A stretch of DNA of 64,000 bases from Pseudomonas capsici (GCF_017165765.1 NZ_JAFGZD010000002.1:124001-188000); one strand, 5' to 3'; counted from the stretch's first letter, positions 1 to 9,607 are shown. Program-made: numbers and translations. Notes: generated from the letters alone by a model not told the origin.

Positions 1-809
1 ACCGTTATTTCCTCGCTGAAGACCGCGCCATGAGCTACGCCCGCGAGGCGCTGCGTCAGGCTCTGGTGAACCTTGAAGCGATTCCGGCACCGGCGGGCAC
101 CTTGCCTGTGGTACTGGGTTCCGGCTGGTCCGGTGTACTGCTGCACGAAGCGGTCGGCCATGGCCTGGAAGGCGATTTCAACCGCAAGGGCAGTTCAGCC
201 TACAGCGGCCGGATTGGCGAAAAGGTTGCTTCCAGCCTCTGCACCATCGTCGATGACGGTACGCTGGCCGGTCGTCGCGGCTCGCTCAGCGTGGACGATG
301 AAGGCACCCCGACCGAATGCACGACCCTGATCGAGAACGGCATTCTCAAGGGCTACATGCAGGACAAGCTCAATGCGCGCCTGATGGGTGTCGCTCGCAC
401 GGGTAACGGTCGTCGCGAATCCTATGCGCATCTGCCGATGCCACGCATGACCAACACCTACATGCTGGGTGGCGAGAGTGATCCGCAGGAAATCATCGCT
501 TCGGTGAAGAAAGGTATTTATTGCGCCAATCTGGGCGGTGGTCAGGTCGACATCACCAGCGGCAAGTTCGTGTTTTCCACCAGCGAAGCCTACCTGATCG
601 AAGACGGCAAGATCACCGCTCCGGTCAAGGGTGCGACCCTGATCGGCAACGGACCTGAAGCCATGAGCCGGGTGTCGATGGTCGGCAACGACATGTCTCT
701 GGACAGCGGCGTGGGTGTCTGCGGAAAGGATGGCCAGTCAGTACCGGTAGGTGTCGGTCAGCCGACTCTGAAGATCGATGCGATCACGGTCGGTGGCACT
801 GGCGGGTGA
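1..809 (+). CDS. tldD: Metalloprotease TldD, C-terminal part (5' end outside window)
   Basis: TldD works with PmbA (TldE), encoded at 1484, as a heterodimeric metalloprotease that degrades unfolded peptides and matures some ribosomal peptides in the cytoplasm. The reading frame is open from the first base of the window, so an upstream start is missing. The HEAVGH segment at about bases 144-161 is the HExxxH zinc-binding motif carried only by the TldD subunit. The end of the protein is glycine rich, as in the family. A hairpin lies just after the stop. Family assignment is firm; the N-terminal half cannot be seen. Confidence 0.95.
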   Translation, partial: RYFLAEDRAMSYAREALRQALVNLEAIPAPAGTLPVVLGSGWSGVLLHEAVGHGLEGDFNRKGSSAYSGRIGEKVASSLCTIVDDGTLAGRRGSLSVDDEGTPTECTTLIENGILKGYMQDKLNARLMGVARTGNGRRESYAHLPMPRMTNTYMLGGESDPQEIIASVKKGIYCANLGGGQVDITSGKFVFSTSEAYLIEDGKITAPVKGATLIGNGPEAMSRVSMVGNDMSLDSGVGVCGKDGQSVPVGVGQPTLKIDAITVGGTGG

Positions 810-818
810 GGATGTGAC

Positions 819-844
819 GGGGCTGACTGACAGCAGTCAGCCCC
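819..844. terminator. Hairpin between convergent tldD and darP
   Basis: Perfect ten-base arms (819-828 and 835-844) enclose a six-base loop. It sits between the stop codons of two genes that face each other, so it probably ends transcription or stabilises 3' ends on both strands. No T tract follows on either side, so it is not a canonical intrinsic terminator. Confidence 0.55.
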
Positions 845-854
845 ATGGTCGCGA

Positions 855-1376
855 TCAACGCAGACCGCGTTGAATCTCGTCCAGATCACGGATGTATTTG
901 AAGATTTTGCGGCTGGTGGCCGGCGGTTTGTTGCGTGCAACTTCGTGTTGAGCCTGACGGATCAATGAGCGCAGTTGCTGGCGGTCAGCATCCGGGTAGT
1001 CGATGACGAACTTTTCCAGATCGCCGTCGTTGCCCGAGATCAAACGATCACGCCAGCGCTCCAGAGCGTGGAAGCGTTCGTTGTACTGGCGAGTGGAGGC
1101 ATCGAGTTGGTCCAGCAATTCCAGAATGGCTTCCTGGTCCTGATCGCGCATCAGCTTGCCGATGAACTGGATGTGGCGCTTGCGGGCAATGTGCGCGGTG
1201 TGCTTTGGCGCATCGGCCAGAGCCTTGCGCAAGGCGTCGGTCAGAGGCAGCTTGGCCAGTACATCGGGTTTGAATGTCGTCAGTCGCTCGCCAAGATCAA
1301 CCAGAGCATGCAGCTCGCGTTTTACCTGGCTTTTGCTTTTCTCCCCGTCGAGGGAGTCGTCGTAAGAATCAACCAT
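855..1376 (-). CDS. darP: Dual-action ribosomal maturation protein DarP (YjgA, DUF615)
   Basis: Small, charged, helical protein of 173 residues that associates with late 50S precursors and promotes assembly around the peptidyl transferase centre. Recognised by the family's overall pattern: an acidic start, a KSQVKREL stretch near residue 14 and an arginine/lysine-rich body. I chose the ATG at 1376 (MVDSYDD) and not the one five codons upstream because it matches the usual length of about 172. It is convergent with tldD and divergent from pmbA, a common arrangement in Pseudomonas. Confidence 0.9.
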   Translation of the reverse strand: MVDSYDDSLDGEKSKSQVKRELHALVDLGERLTTFKPDVLAKLPLTDALRKALADAPKHTAHIARKRHIQFIGKLMRDQDQEAILELLDQLDASTRQYNERFHALERWRDRLISGNDGDLEKFVIDYPDADRQQLRSLIRQAQHEVARNKPPATSRKIFKYIRDLDEIQRGLR

Positions 1377-1483
1377 GGGGGCCGTCCGCAAATAAACGCC
1401 GCCATGATAACCAGTCGAGGGCCGCTTGTCCGGTCCGGTCGGTATTCGGCGTGTGCCGAAAGCAGAATTTGATGGAGAAAATC

Positions 1484-2830
1484 ATGAGTGCAACCCAAAG
1501 CGTCGGCCCTCAGGCCTTGCCCGAACTGCAGGAACAGGTCGAGCAGATCATTGCCGAAGCCAGGCGTCAGGGCGCCAGTGCCTGTGAAGTTGCGGTGTCG
1601 CTGGAGCAGGGGCTGTCGACATCCGTTCGTCAGCGCGAAGTGGAAACCGTAGAGTTCAACCGCGACCAGGGTTTTGGTATCACCCTGTATCTGGGGCAGC
1701 GCAAGGGTTCTGCCAGCACCTCGGCCAGTGGCGCTGACGCCATTCGCGAAACCGTGGCTGCGGCATTGGCCATCGCCAGACATACCTCCGAAGACGAAAG
1801 CTCCGGTCTGGCCGATGCCGCGCTGATGGCCAGGGAAAACAAGGATTTCGATCTGTACCACGCTTGGGACATCACGCCCGAGCAAGCGATCGAGAAAGCT
1901 CTGATATGCGAAGCCGCAGCCTTTGATGCCGACAGCCGGATCAAGAACGCTGATGGCACCACGCTCAACACCCATCAGGGTTGCAGGGTCTATGGCAACA
2001 GCAATGGTTTCATCGGTGGTTACGCTTCGACACGTCACAGCCTCAGTTGCGTGATGATCGCCGAAGGCGAAGGTCAGATGCAGCGTGATTACTGGTATGA
2101 CGTCAACCGTATCGGCACCTTGCTGACGGATGCCCAGAGCATCGGTCGCAAGGCCGCGCAACGTGCCGCCAGTCGTCTGGGCGCGCGTCCGGTTCCGACC
2201 TGTGAGGTTCCGGTGCTGTTCTCTGCCGAGATGGCGGGTGGACTGTTTGGCAGCCTGCTGTCGGCGATTGCCGGTGGCAACCTGTACCGCAAGTCTTCGT
2301 TCCTGGAAGGTACTCTGGGGGAGCGCCTGTTTCCTGAGTGGATGACCATCGACGAGCGTCCCCATCTGATGCGCGCCATGGGCAGTTCCGCTTTCGATGG
2401 CGACGGTCTGGCGACTTATGCCAAGCCGTTCGTGGAAAACGGCACGCTGGTTTCCTACATCCTGAGCACTTACTCAGGCCGCAAACTGGGTCTGCCCAGC
2501 ACGGCGAACGCCGGTGGCGTGCATAACCTGTTCGTCACTCACGGCAGTGAAGATCAGGCTGCGCTGATCCGGCGCATGGGACGCGGCCTGTTGGTCACCG
2601 AGCTGATGGGCAGTGGTCTGAACATCGTGACCGGCGATTACTCCCGCGGTGCAGCGGGTTTCTGGGTCGAGAACGGTGAGATTCAGTTCCCGGTTCAGGA
2701 AGTCACCATTGCCGGCAATATGCGTGAAATGTTCAAGCAGATTGTCGCGATTGGCAGCGATCTTGAATTGCGCAGCAACATCCGTACAGGCTCGGTGCTG
2801 ATCGAGCGCATGACTGTCGCGGGTAGCTGA
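1484..2830 (+). CDS. pmbA: Metalloprotease PmbA (TldE), TldD partner
   Basis: Non-catalytic partner of TldD; the heterodimer forms a chamber that proteolyses extended peptides, including microcin-type precursors and CcdA-like antitoxins in E. coli. The 448-residue protein has the family's GSASTSASGAD segment near residue 80 and lacks the HExxxH motif found in TldD, as expected. The start at 1484 is chosen because a GGAG at 1474-1477 is well spaced before it; an in-frame ATG lies four codons upstream at 1472. It is separated from tldD only by the oppositely oriented darP. Confidence 0.95.
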   Translation: MSATQSVGPQALPELQEQVEQIIAEARRQGASACEVAVSLEQGLSTSVRQREVETVEFNRDQGFGITLYLGQRKGSASTSASGADAIRETVAAALAIARHTSEDESSGLADAALMARENKDFDLYHAWDITPEQAIEKALICEAAAFDADSRIKNADGTTLNTHQGCRVYGNSNGFIGGYASTRHSLSCVMIAEGEGQMQRDYWYDVNRIGTLLTDAQSIGRKAAQRAASRLGARPVPTCEVPVLFSAEMAGGLFGSLLSAIAGGNLYRKSSFLEGTLGERLFPEWMTIDERPHLMRAMGSSAFDGDGLATYAKPFVENGTLVSYILSTYSGRKLGLPSTANAGGVHNLFVTHGSEDQAALIRRMGRGLLVTELMGSGLNIVTGDYSRGAAGFWVENGEIQFPVQEVTIAGNMREMFKQIVAIGSDLELRSNIRTGSVLIERMTVAGS

Positions 2831-2836
2831 CCCCTC

Positions 2837-2886
2837 TTCGCGAATGAATTCGTTCCTCCCGGTCCGGGAGCGAATTCATTCGCGAA
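2837..2886. repeat. REP-like palindrome after pmbA
   Basis: Arms of sixteen bases (2837-2852 and 2871-2886) are perfect reverse complements with the core CGCGAATGAATTCG. The centre (ctcccgg t ccgggag) forms a further seven-base stem, so the whole segment can fold into one long hairpin. Sequences built on this core are, from memory, a recurrent intergenic repeat in Pseudomonas. It may serve as 3' end of pmbA. Confidence 0.75.
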
Positions 2887-2952
2887 TCCCCATCCCTCCG
2901 AATCCCTTCTCAATCCCTCTGCGCAAAGCTCACTTTAAACTCCACACTTGTT

Positions 2953-3000
2953 TTGATTCTTAATCTCATTCAATAATGAATATCATTTCCAAAATGAGAT
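2953..3000 (+). promoter_or_regulatory. Fur box and promoter of the fagA-fumC-orfX-sodA operon
   Basis: Bases 2972-2990 match the 19-base Fur consensus (GATAATGATAATCATTATC) at 14 positions by my count. A possible -10, TATCAT, lies inside it at 2981-2986. An eight-base inverted repeat (ATCTCATT 2963-2970, AATGAGAT 2993-3000) flanks the box. In P. aeruginosa the same operon is Fur repressed, which fits. Exact -35 and start site are uncertain. Confidence 0.75.
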
Positions 3001-3006
3001 GCGGTC

Positions 3007-3394
3007 ATGGGGTCTGTGTTACACGAGCTGCCTTACCTGGAAAACTGGCGCGGTCTGAGTCTGCGGATTCGCTGTGCCCTTGAGCCTGACGAACCGCGCC
3101 TCATCGATCATTACCTGGCAGAAGGGCGCTATCTGGCGCGTTTCACGGCTACGCCACAGATCCTGATCGCCGAAACCACTTTCCGCCTGTTGATGGACAC
3201 CGCGCGCGACACGGTCCTGCCGTGGCACTGGCGCTGCCTGTGTCTGGATCAGGCCTGGCGGCCTCTGCGCGACGTAAAGGCGCTGGCTTCCACACCCGCA
3301 CGACAGCAACGCTGGGCAGCCTGCGCGCATCAACTGGCTTCCTGCGTTTTGCAGCCTTCGATTTCTCTCACTGAACTGGTGCAAGGATATTCCG

Positions 3395-3402
<8 letters not shown>
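3007..3402 (+). CDS. fagA: Fur-associated protein FagA
   Basis: First gene of the iron-starvation operon fagA-fumC-orfX-sodA; the name means Fur-associated gene, and the biochemical role is unknown. The 131-residue product has the conserved LPYLENWRxLSxRIRCALEP start and an EPRLIxHYLAEGRYL segment that I recognise from P. aeruginosa FagA. No signal peptide or membrane segment is visible. Its 3' end overlaps the start of fumC by eight bases, which implies translational coupling. The start lies six bases after the repeat flanking the Fur box, leaving a very short leader. Confidence 0.85.
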
Positions 3403-4771
<1,369 letters not shown>

Positions 4772-4795
4772 TTCAAGCCCGTCTGGAGGTATGTC

Positions 4796-5257
4796 ATGCA
4801 GCATTGGAAACGCACCATCGAACTGGCCAATCGCTGTTTCAATCAGGGGGAGTGGGTCGAGGCTCGCGAGCTCTACCTTCAGGCGCTGGCGCTGGCTCAA
4901 GTGCTGTTCGAGCGCTGGCCGGATGCCGACGAAGCGGTGGCGGCCTGTGTCATTTCCCATCACAACCTGGCCGATCTGCACCTGAGCCTGGGCCAGCCGG
5001 AGGAGAGCGCCGAGTACCTGTGCGCGATCCACCAGCACCTGCTGCAGACCATGCAGGACCCGCGTCTGCCCAAGGCCCTGCGCGAAGCCGCGTTGCGCCA
5101 CAGCAACAAGACCTATGCCGAACTGTTGGGCTTCATCGGCGAGCACGGCGAATACCCAAGAACGCATCGGTTGCTGAACAGCAACAACGAGCATACGCGC
5201 TCATCGTTGCAGCGAGATTCCGCCGCCAGTCCTGGCCTTTTCTACGGAGCACATTGA
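4796..5257 (+). CDS. TPR-like small protein of the fumC-sodA operon (orfX)
   Basis: Conserved hypothetical of 153 residues found between fumC and sodA in Pseudomonas (orfX). Residues 1-120 are predicted helical with alternating alanine/leucine/tyrosine spacing like tetratricopeptide hairpins ([19 protein letters not shown]), suggesting a protein-binding role. It has no signal peptide, metal motif or recognised catalytic residues. It is preceded by TGGAGG at about 4784 and ends one base before the sodA ATG. Function unknown; co-regulation with iron-sparing enzymes is inferred from the operon. Confidence 0.8.
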   Translation: MQHWKRTIELANRCFNQGEWVEARELYLQALALAQVLFERWPDADEAVAACVISHHNLADLHLSLGQPEESAEYLCAIHQHLLQTMQDPRLPKALREAALRHSNKTYAELLGFIGEHGEYPRTHRLLNSNNEHTRSSLQRDSAASPGLFYGAH

Positions 5258-5258
5258 A

Positions 5259-5870
5259 ATGCCTTACACCTTGCCTGCACTGCCTTACGCTTACGATGCC
5301 CTGGAGCCGCACATCGATGCGCAGACCATGGAAATCCATTACACCAAACACCACCAGACCTACATCAACAACCTCAACGCCGCTGTCGAGGGCACCGAAT
5401 TCGCTGAGTGGCCCATCGAGAAACTGGTGGCCAGCGTTCAGCAATTACCGGAAAAACTGCGCCCGGCGGTTATCAACCAAGGTGGCGGCCATGCCAACCA
5501 CTCCCTGTTCTGGACCGTCATGGTTCCCGGCGGCGGTGGCCTGCCTCAAGGCGAAGTTGCCAAGGCCATCGACGAGCAACTGGGTGGTTTCGACAGCTTC
5601 AAGGACGCTTTCACCAAGGCTGCCCTGACTCGTTTCGGCAGTGGCTGGGCCTGGTTGAGCGTGACGCCCGAGAAAAAACTTGTGGTGGAGAGCAGCGGCA
5701 ACCAGGACAGCCCCTTGATGAATGGCAATACGCCGATCCTCGGCCTGGACGTCTGGGAACACGCTTACTACTTGCTGTACCAGAACCGTCGTCCCGAATA
5801 CATCAACGCGTTCTACAACGTGATCAACTGGGATGAGGTGTCCCGGCGCTACCAGGCCGCTGTGGCCTGA
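5259..5870 (+). CDS. sodA: Superoxide dismutase [Mn] SodA
   Basis: Converts superoxide to oxygen and hydrogen peroxide in the cytoplasm. The 203-residue protein carries the metal ligands expected of the Fe/Mn family: His27, the His in [11 protein letters not shown], and the Asp and His of [10 protein letters not shown]. The GGGG stretch after the second ligand and the Fur-box operon point to the manganese form, made when iron is short. Separated by one base from orfX. Confidence 0.96.
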   Translation: MPYTLPALPYAYDALEPHIDAQTMEIHYTKHHQTYINNLNAAVEGTEFAEWPIEKLVASVQQLPEKLRPAVINQGGGHANHSLFWTVMVPGGGGLPQGEVAKAIDEQLGGFDSFKDAFTKAALTRFGSGWAWLSVTPEKKLVVESSGNQDSPLMNGNTPILGLDVWEHAYYLLYQNRRPEYINAFYNVINWDEVSRRYQAAVA

Positions 5871-5899
5871 TTCTCCAATAAAAAGACCTAAGGCAGTTT

Positions 5900-6787
5900 A
5901 TGCGTTCGGAAATACTCACAGTCAGCAGCGTGCGGTTGTTTCGTCTGGCGATCGGGACAGTTCTGCTGTTGGCCGGTATGGCATTGCTGGGCGCGCAAGG
6001 ACTGGCCTGGCTCGATCTTGAGCCGCGCTTGATGCGGGCGCTGGAAGGCGGTGCGATCTGTGCCCTGGGCACTGCATTGGGGGCGGTTCCGGTGCTGGTG
6101 ATCCGCAACATGCCGATCATGGTGTCCGATGGGCTGCTCGGCTTTGGTGCTGGTGTCATGCTGGCAGCAACTGCGTTTTCCCTGATCGTGCCGGGGCTTG
6201 AGGCTGCCGAAGGTCTTGGTTTTTCATCCTGGGGCGCGGCGGGCCTGATCAGCACCGGCATCGTTCTGGGCGCGCTGTGCCTGTTTACGGTCGATTACAG
6301 CGTCTCGAAAGGGTCGTCTGTGGGCGGTACCGCAGATCATCCCGGGATCGCTCCGCGAATCTGGTTGTTCGTGATTGCCATCGTGGCGCACAACATTCCG
6401 GAAGGGATGGCCATTGGCGTATCGGCGGGCGGGGGGCTGTCGGAAGCCGACAGCCTGGCTATCGGAATCGCCTTGCAGGACGTGCCTGAAGGGCTGGTAA
6501 TCGCCATGGTGCTGGCAGGTGCGGGCATGTCACGGGGCAAGGCATTTCTGATCGGGGCCGCCTCGGGTCTGGTCGAGCCGCTGTTTGCCGTGCTGGGGGC
6601 CTGGCTTGTCGGGATTGCCGAGCAACTGCTGCCGTTCGGCCTGGCCTTGGCCGCAGGAGCGATGCTGCTGGTGGTCACCCACGAGATCATTCCGGAATCG
6701 CGTCTGAACGGGCACAACAAAATCGCCAGTCTGGGATTGATTGTGGGGTTCTGTCTGATGATGGCGATGGATACGGCGCTGGTTTGA
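5900..6787 (+). CDS. ZIP family divalent metal transporter
   Basis: Inner-membrane protein of 295 residues with about eight hydrophobic segments. The paired ZIP motifs HNIPEG (about residue 164) and QDVPEG (about residue 193), which line the metal path in helices IV and V, are both present. It follows sodA after 29 bases and, in P. aeruginosa, the equivalent gene sits at the same place. Manganese or zinc import that supports the Mn enzyme upstream is a reasonable guess, but the sequence does not fix the metal. Confidence 0.88.
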   Translation: MRSEILTVSSVRLFRLAIGTVLLLAGMALLGAQGLAWLDLEPRLMRALEGGAICALGTALGAVPVLVIRNMPIMVSDGLLGFGAGVMLAATAFSLIVPGLEAAEGLGFSSWGAAGLISTGIVLGALCLFTVDYSVSKGSSVGGTADHPGIAPRIWLFVIAIVAHNIPEGMAIGVSAGGGLSEADSLAIGIALQDVPEGLVIAMVLAGAGMSRGKAFLIGAASGLVEPLFAVLGAWLVGIAEQLLPFGLALAAGAMLLVVTHEIIPESRLNGHNKIASLGLIVGFCLMMAMDTALV

Positions 6788-6807
6788 GAGCGGTTCTGGC
6801 ATCGTGA

Positions 6808-6817
6808 GGGGGGGGGG
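6808..6817 (+). repeat. Homopolymer tract of ten G
   Basis: Ten consecutive G residues lie 20 bases after the ZIP transporter stop and about 30 bases before the -35 of hicA. Tracts this long are prone to slippage and to sequencing error. It is outside any gene. Confidence 0.8.
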
Positions 6818-6845
6818 AAATATTTTGTGATGTGTGTATTCGACT

Positions 6846-6879
6846 TTGACGGTGTCGCCATGCGTGTGTATCGTACACA
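6846..6879 (+). promoter_or_regulatory. hicAB promoter with overlapping palindromic operator
   Basis: TTGACG at 6846-6851 and TATCGT at 6869-6874 are spaced by 17 bases. A perfect inverted repeat, TGTGTA-tcg-TACACA, at 6865-6879 overlaps the -10. That is the position expected for the operator bound by the ribbon-helix-helix tail of HicB, giving autorepression. Promoter and operator are read from sequence; binding is inferred. Confidence 0.7.
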
Positions 6880-6894
6880 ACATAAGGCGTGGTG

Positions 6895-7086
6895 ATGGAC
6901 CAGATGCGAAGTCGTGATGTGATTGAAATGATTGAGGCGGATGGATGGTTCGAAGTGGCGGTGAAGGGAAGTCATCACCAGTTCAAACATCCAACCAAAA
7001 AAGGACGGGTGACTGTTCCACACCCCAAGTCTGAAATAGCTAAAGGAACGCTACACAACATATTGAAAAGCGCCGGCCTCAAATGA
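6895..7086 (+). CDS. hicA: mRNA interferase toxin HicA
   Basis: Toxin of a type II toxin-antitoxin pair; a small dsRBD-fold ribonuclease that cuts mRNA and stalls growth until bound by HicB. At 63 residues it has the usual size. The VKGSHHQFKHP segment contains the catalytic histidine, and DVIEMIEADGW at the start is the family hallmark. I chose the ATG at 6895 because AAGG (6884-6887) is seven bases upstream; ATG at 6904 and GTG at 6889 are alternatives. The pair interrupts an otherwise conserved core neighbourhood and so is probably acquired. Confidence 0.93.
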   Translation: MDQMRSRDVIEMIEADGWFEVAVKGSHHQFKHPTKKGRVTVPHPKSEIAKGTLHNILKSAGLK

Positions 7087-7234
7087 GTTCGGAGTGATTA
7101 CCGAATGCCCAGCATGGTATCGGTAAAGTGGTACTGGGCGACTGAGCGGCCTCAAGGGGCTCTCAAACCTGCAGTGGCTGCTCTCAAGTGCTCTGTGTAA
7201 CGAGCGCTTTAATTCTCAAGGGAGAATTACGTGA
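7087..7234 (+). promoter_or_regulatory. hicA-hicB spacer with interleaved inverted repeats and a hairpin over the hicB ribosome site
   Basis: Toxin and antitoxin genes are normally adjacent or overlapping; here 148 bases separate them. TTACCGA (7098-7104) pairs with TCGGTAA (7120-7126), and GCCCAG (7107-7112) pairs with CTGGGC (7134-7139), an interleaved arrangement. Just before hicB, AATTCTC (7211-7217) pairs with GAGAATT (7222-7228), with the Shine-Dalgarno AGGGAG in the loop and arm. This could tune antitoxin translation; the function is inference. Confidence 0.6.
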
Positions 7235-7636
7235 ATGAAATTTCCAGTCGTAATACATAAAGACGCCGACTCTGATTTTAGTGTGACTGTGCCCGATGTG
7301 CCTGGATGCTTCTCGGCTGGTACTACCTTCTCGCAAGCGCTTGAAAATGTACGCGAAGCACTGGCACTGCACTTGGAGGGGCTCGTAGCTGATGATGAGG
7401 CTTTACCGCAGGCGCAAGAAGTAGACGTGCATCTCGGTAATCCGGATTATGCAGATGGCATATGGGCTTTGGTTGACTTTGACTTGACCCCTTATCTGGG
7501 GAAGTCGGTGAGGTTTAACGCCTCTTTGCCAGAGCATCTTCTGAATAGAATTGATGAGCGAGTTCAGAAGGATCACCGATACGCTTCGCGATCAGGTTTC
7601 TTGGCAACTGCCGCATTGAGAGAACTGTGTGCCTGA
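7235..7636 (+). CDS. hicB: Antitoxin HicB
   Basis: Antitoxin of HicA, 133 residues. The N-terminal 60 residues form the degenerate RNase H-like domain (VPDVPGCFSAGTTFSQALENV, read in part as the HicB signature DVPGC..G.T..EA) that covers the toxin. The C-terminal region (about 95-130, SLPEHLLNRIDERV...RSGFLATAAL) is a ribbon-helix-helix DNA-binding domain that should bind the palindrome at 6865. GGAGAA at 7221-7226 is the ribosome site, inside a hairpin. A strong terminator follows. Confidence 0.92.
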   Translation: MKFPVVIHKDADSDFSVTVPDVPGCFSAGTTFSQALENVREALALHLEGLVADDEALPQAQEVDVHLGNPDYADGIWALVDFDLTPYLGKSVRFNASLPEHLLNRIDERVQKDHRYASRSGFLATAALRELCA

Positions 7637-7643
7637 TTGAACA

Positions 7644-7668
7644 GGGCGCCATCGGCGCCCTTTCTTTT
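7644..7668 (+). terminator. Intrinsic terminator of hicAB
   Basis: GGGCGCC (7644-7650), a three-base loop and GGCGCCC (7654-7660) are followed by TTTCTTTT. It starts seven bases after the hicB stop. Confidence 0.88.
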
Positions 7669-7675
7669 AAAACCC

Positions 7676-7948
7676 TTACTCGCCCTCATCGAACTTGTTA
7701 TTGATCAGTTCGACCAGCCCGTCCAGTGCTTCCTGTTCGCTTTCGCCTTCGGTCAGCAGGTGAATGTCCGTGCCTTTACCGGCTGCCAGCATCATCACGG
7801 CCATGATGCTTTTGCCGTCGACCATGCTCTGCGGTGAGCGGCCAACTCTGATCTGGCAAGGAAACTTGCCTGCGACGCCAACGAACTTGGCGGCCGCGCG
7901 GGCATGCAGGCCCAGTTTGTTGATGATGGTGATTTGACGAGCGGGCAT
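7676..7948 (-). CDS. ptsO: Nitrogen-PTS phosphocarrier NPr
   Basis: HPr-like phosphocarrier (90 residues) that passes phosphate from PtsP (EI-Ntr) to PtsN, a regulatory chain linked to nitrogen and carbon status, potassium and polymer storage. The phosphorylated histidine is His15 in NKLGLHARAA, and the GKSIMAVMML segment around residue 47 holds the regulatory-site position of HPr. It is the last gene of the minus-strand block led by rpoN and lies 15 bases after rapZ. Confidence 0.94.
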   Translation of the reverse strand: MPARQITIINKLGLHARAAAKFVGVAGKFPCQIRVGRSPQSMVDGKSIMAVMMLAAGKGTDIHLLTEGESEQEALDGLVELINNKFDEGE

Positions 7949-7963
7949 CGCAGTGAAAATCCT

Positions 7964-8821
7964 TCAGCTGAGGTCGCGGTGGCGGACCTGAACGTTCTTG
8001 AGTGATTGTTGCAGGACCTGACCCAAACGTTCTGTCAGGTAGACGGAGCGATGATGCCCGCCTGTGCAGCCAATAGCGATTGTGACGTATGAGCGGTTGC
8101 TGGCAGCAAAACGAGGCAGCCACTTGTTGAGATAGGAGAAAATGTCCTGGAACATTTCTTCGACATCGGGCTGGGCTGCCAGGTATTCGACAACGCAGGC
8201 GTCAAGACCCGAGTGATCGCGCAATTCCGGCTTCCAGTACGGGTTGGGCAGGCAGCGCACATCGAATACAACGTCGGCGTCCACAGGCATACCGCGTTTG
8301 AAGCCGAACGACTCGATCAGGAAGGCGGTACCGGCTTCAGGCCTGTTCAACAGTCGAAGCTTGAGGGTGTCGCGTAACTGATAGAGGTTCAGGTGCGTGG
8401 TGTTGATCTTGAGATCGGCCAGATCGATGATTGGCCCCAGTAGTGTCGTTTCGTCGTGTATGGCTTCTGCCAGCGAACGATTGGCCGTGCTCAGTGGATG
8501 ACGACGGCGGGTTTCGGAGAAGCGTTTGAGCAGCGTCGCTTCGTCGGCATCCAGATAGAGCACGTCGCACTGGATGTTGAGTGCGCGAAGCTCTGCGAGG
8601 ATTTGCGGGAAGCGCGTCAGGTGGCTCGGCAGGTTACGTGCGTCGATGGACACCGCCAGCAGGGGCTCTGCCAGTTCGCTGTTCATCAGCGCGCGTTCTG
8701 CCAGTTCCGGAAGGAGTCCGGCAGGAACGTTGTCTACGCAATAGAAGCCGTTGTCTTCCAGCACATTCAGAGCTGTGCTCTTGCCGGAACCCGAGCGACC
8801 ACTGACGACGATCAGGCGCAT
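7964..8821 (-). CDS. rapZ: RNase adapter protein RapZ
   Basis: Nucleotide-binding protein of 285 residues. In enteric bacteria it guides RNase E to the sRNA GlmZ and so controls glucosamine-6-phosphate synthase; in Pseudomonas its RNA target is less clear. The Walker A motif GRSGSGKS is at residues 8-15 and the C-terminal domain has the [13 protein letters not shown] signature. The ATG at 8821 is preferred to the TTG two codons upstream. It lies two bases after ptsN and is probably co-translated. Confidence 0.95.
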   Translation of the reverse strand: MRLIVVSGRSGSGKSTALNVLEDNGFYCVDNVPAGLLPELAERALMNSELAEPLLAVSIDARNLPSHLTRFPQILAELRALNIQCDVLYLDADEATLLKRFSETRRRHPLSTANRSLAEAIHDETTLLGPIIDLADLKINTTHLNLYQLRDTLKLRLLNRPEAGTAFLIESFGFKRGMPVDADVVFDVRCLPNPYWKPELRDHSGLDACVVEYLAAQPDVEEMFQDIFSYLNKWLPRFAASNRSYVTIAIGCTGGHHRSVYLTERLGQVLQQSLKNVQVRHRDLS

Positions 8822-8823
8822 GA

Positions 8824-9288
8824 TCAATGTCCGTTCTGTACGTCCAGTACCACTTTATAAAGCGTTTCACCGCTTTCGGCACTGCGTAGGCGGTCGCGCA
8901 CTTCTGTGCGGTCAAGCATGCTGGCGATCTGGCGCAGCAGCTCCAGGTGTTCGTCGGTGGCAGCTTCCGGGACGAGCAGGACAAACAGCAGGTCAACCGG
9001 AGCACCATCGATGGCGTCGAAATCGATAGGCGATTCCAGACGCATGACTGCGCTTACAGGCGTTTCACAGCCTGCAAGGCGGCAATGGGGGATGGCAATG
9101 CCGTTGCCGAAACCGGTAGATCCCAGTTTTTCGCGGGCAACAAGGCTTTCAAACACACTTTGCTGGTCCATGCTCGGTACTTCTCGACCGATCAGGTTGG
9201 CAATTTGTTCGAGTACACGTTTTTTACTGCCGCCCGACACGTTCACGCATGAACGGCCGGGGGTCAGGATGTTTTCAAGTCGGATCAT
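8824..9288 (-). CDS. ptsN: Nitrogen regulatory PTS protein EIIA-Ntr
   Basis: Phosphoacceptor end of the nitrogen PTS (154 residues). It regulates by binding partner proteins in its phosphorylated or free form, for instance potassium transport and sigma-54-linked functions. The phosphorylated residue is His68 in GIAIPHCRL. The start is set at the ATG at 9288 (MIRLENIL), the conserved N terminus; the longer frame upstream is spurious because it runs into hpf. Neighbours hpf and rpoN are upstream in the same direction. Confidence 0.95.
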   Translation of the reverse strand: MIRLENILTPGRSCVNVSGGSKKRVLEQIANLIGREVPSMDQQSVFESLVAREKLGSTGFGNGIAIPHCRLAGCETPVSAVMRLESPIDFDAIDGAPVDLLFVLLVPEAATDEHLELLRQIASMLDRTEVRDRLRSAESGETLYKVVLDVQNGH

Positions 9289-9298
9289 TGAATGAGTG

Positions 9299-9607
9299 TC
9301 AGCGAGCTGTCGCACCTTTAAGGATGTTCTGCTGCTTCTCCTTGTGCTTGAGCAATTGTCTGTCGAGCTTATCAGTGAGAAGGTCGATGGCCGCGTACAT
9401 GTCGTCATGTTCGGCGTTGGCTACGACCTCTCCACCATGGATGTGCAGTGTGGCTTCGATCTTCTGTTTGAGCTTCTCGACAGCCAGCGTGACCTGCACA
9501 TTAGTAATCTTGTCAAAATGCCCTTCGAGCTTCTTGAGCTTGAGCTCCACGTATTCGCGAAGGGGCTTGGTCACTTCCAGTTGGTGTCCACTGATATTGA
9601 CTTGCAT
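9299..9607 (-). CDS. hpf: Ribosome hibernation promoting factor HPF (short form)
   Basis: Binds the mRNA/tRNA channel of the 30S subunit and, with RMF, drives 100S dimer formation in stationary phase. At 102 residues it is the short form without the dimerisation domain of long HPF. The start MQVNISGHQLEVTKPLREYV and the basic LKKLEGHFDKI segment are typical of the S30AE family. A strong AAGGAGAAAG ribosome site precedes the ATG at 9607. It is the classic gene downstream of rpoN. Confidence 0.95.
   Translation of the reverse strand: MQVNISGHQLEVTKPLREYVELKLKKLEGHFDKITNVQVTLAVEKLKQKIEATLHIHGGEVVANAEHDDMYAAIDLLTDKLDRQLLKHKEKQQNILKGATAR

Noticed and set aside
5900..6787. Alternative call of the ZIP protein as an Mn-only importer
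   Set aside because: Context next to sodA is suggestive, but the motifs do not determine metal choice.
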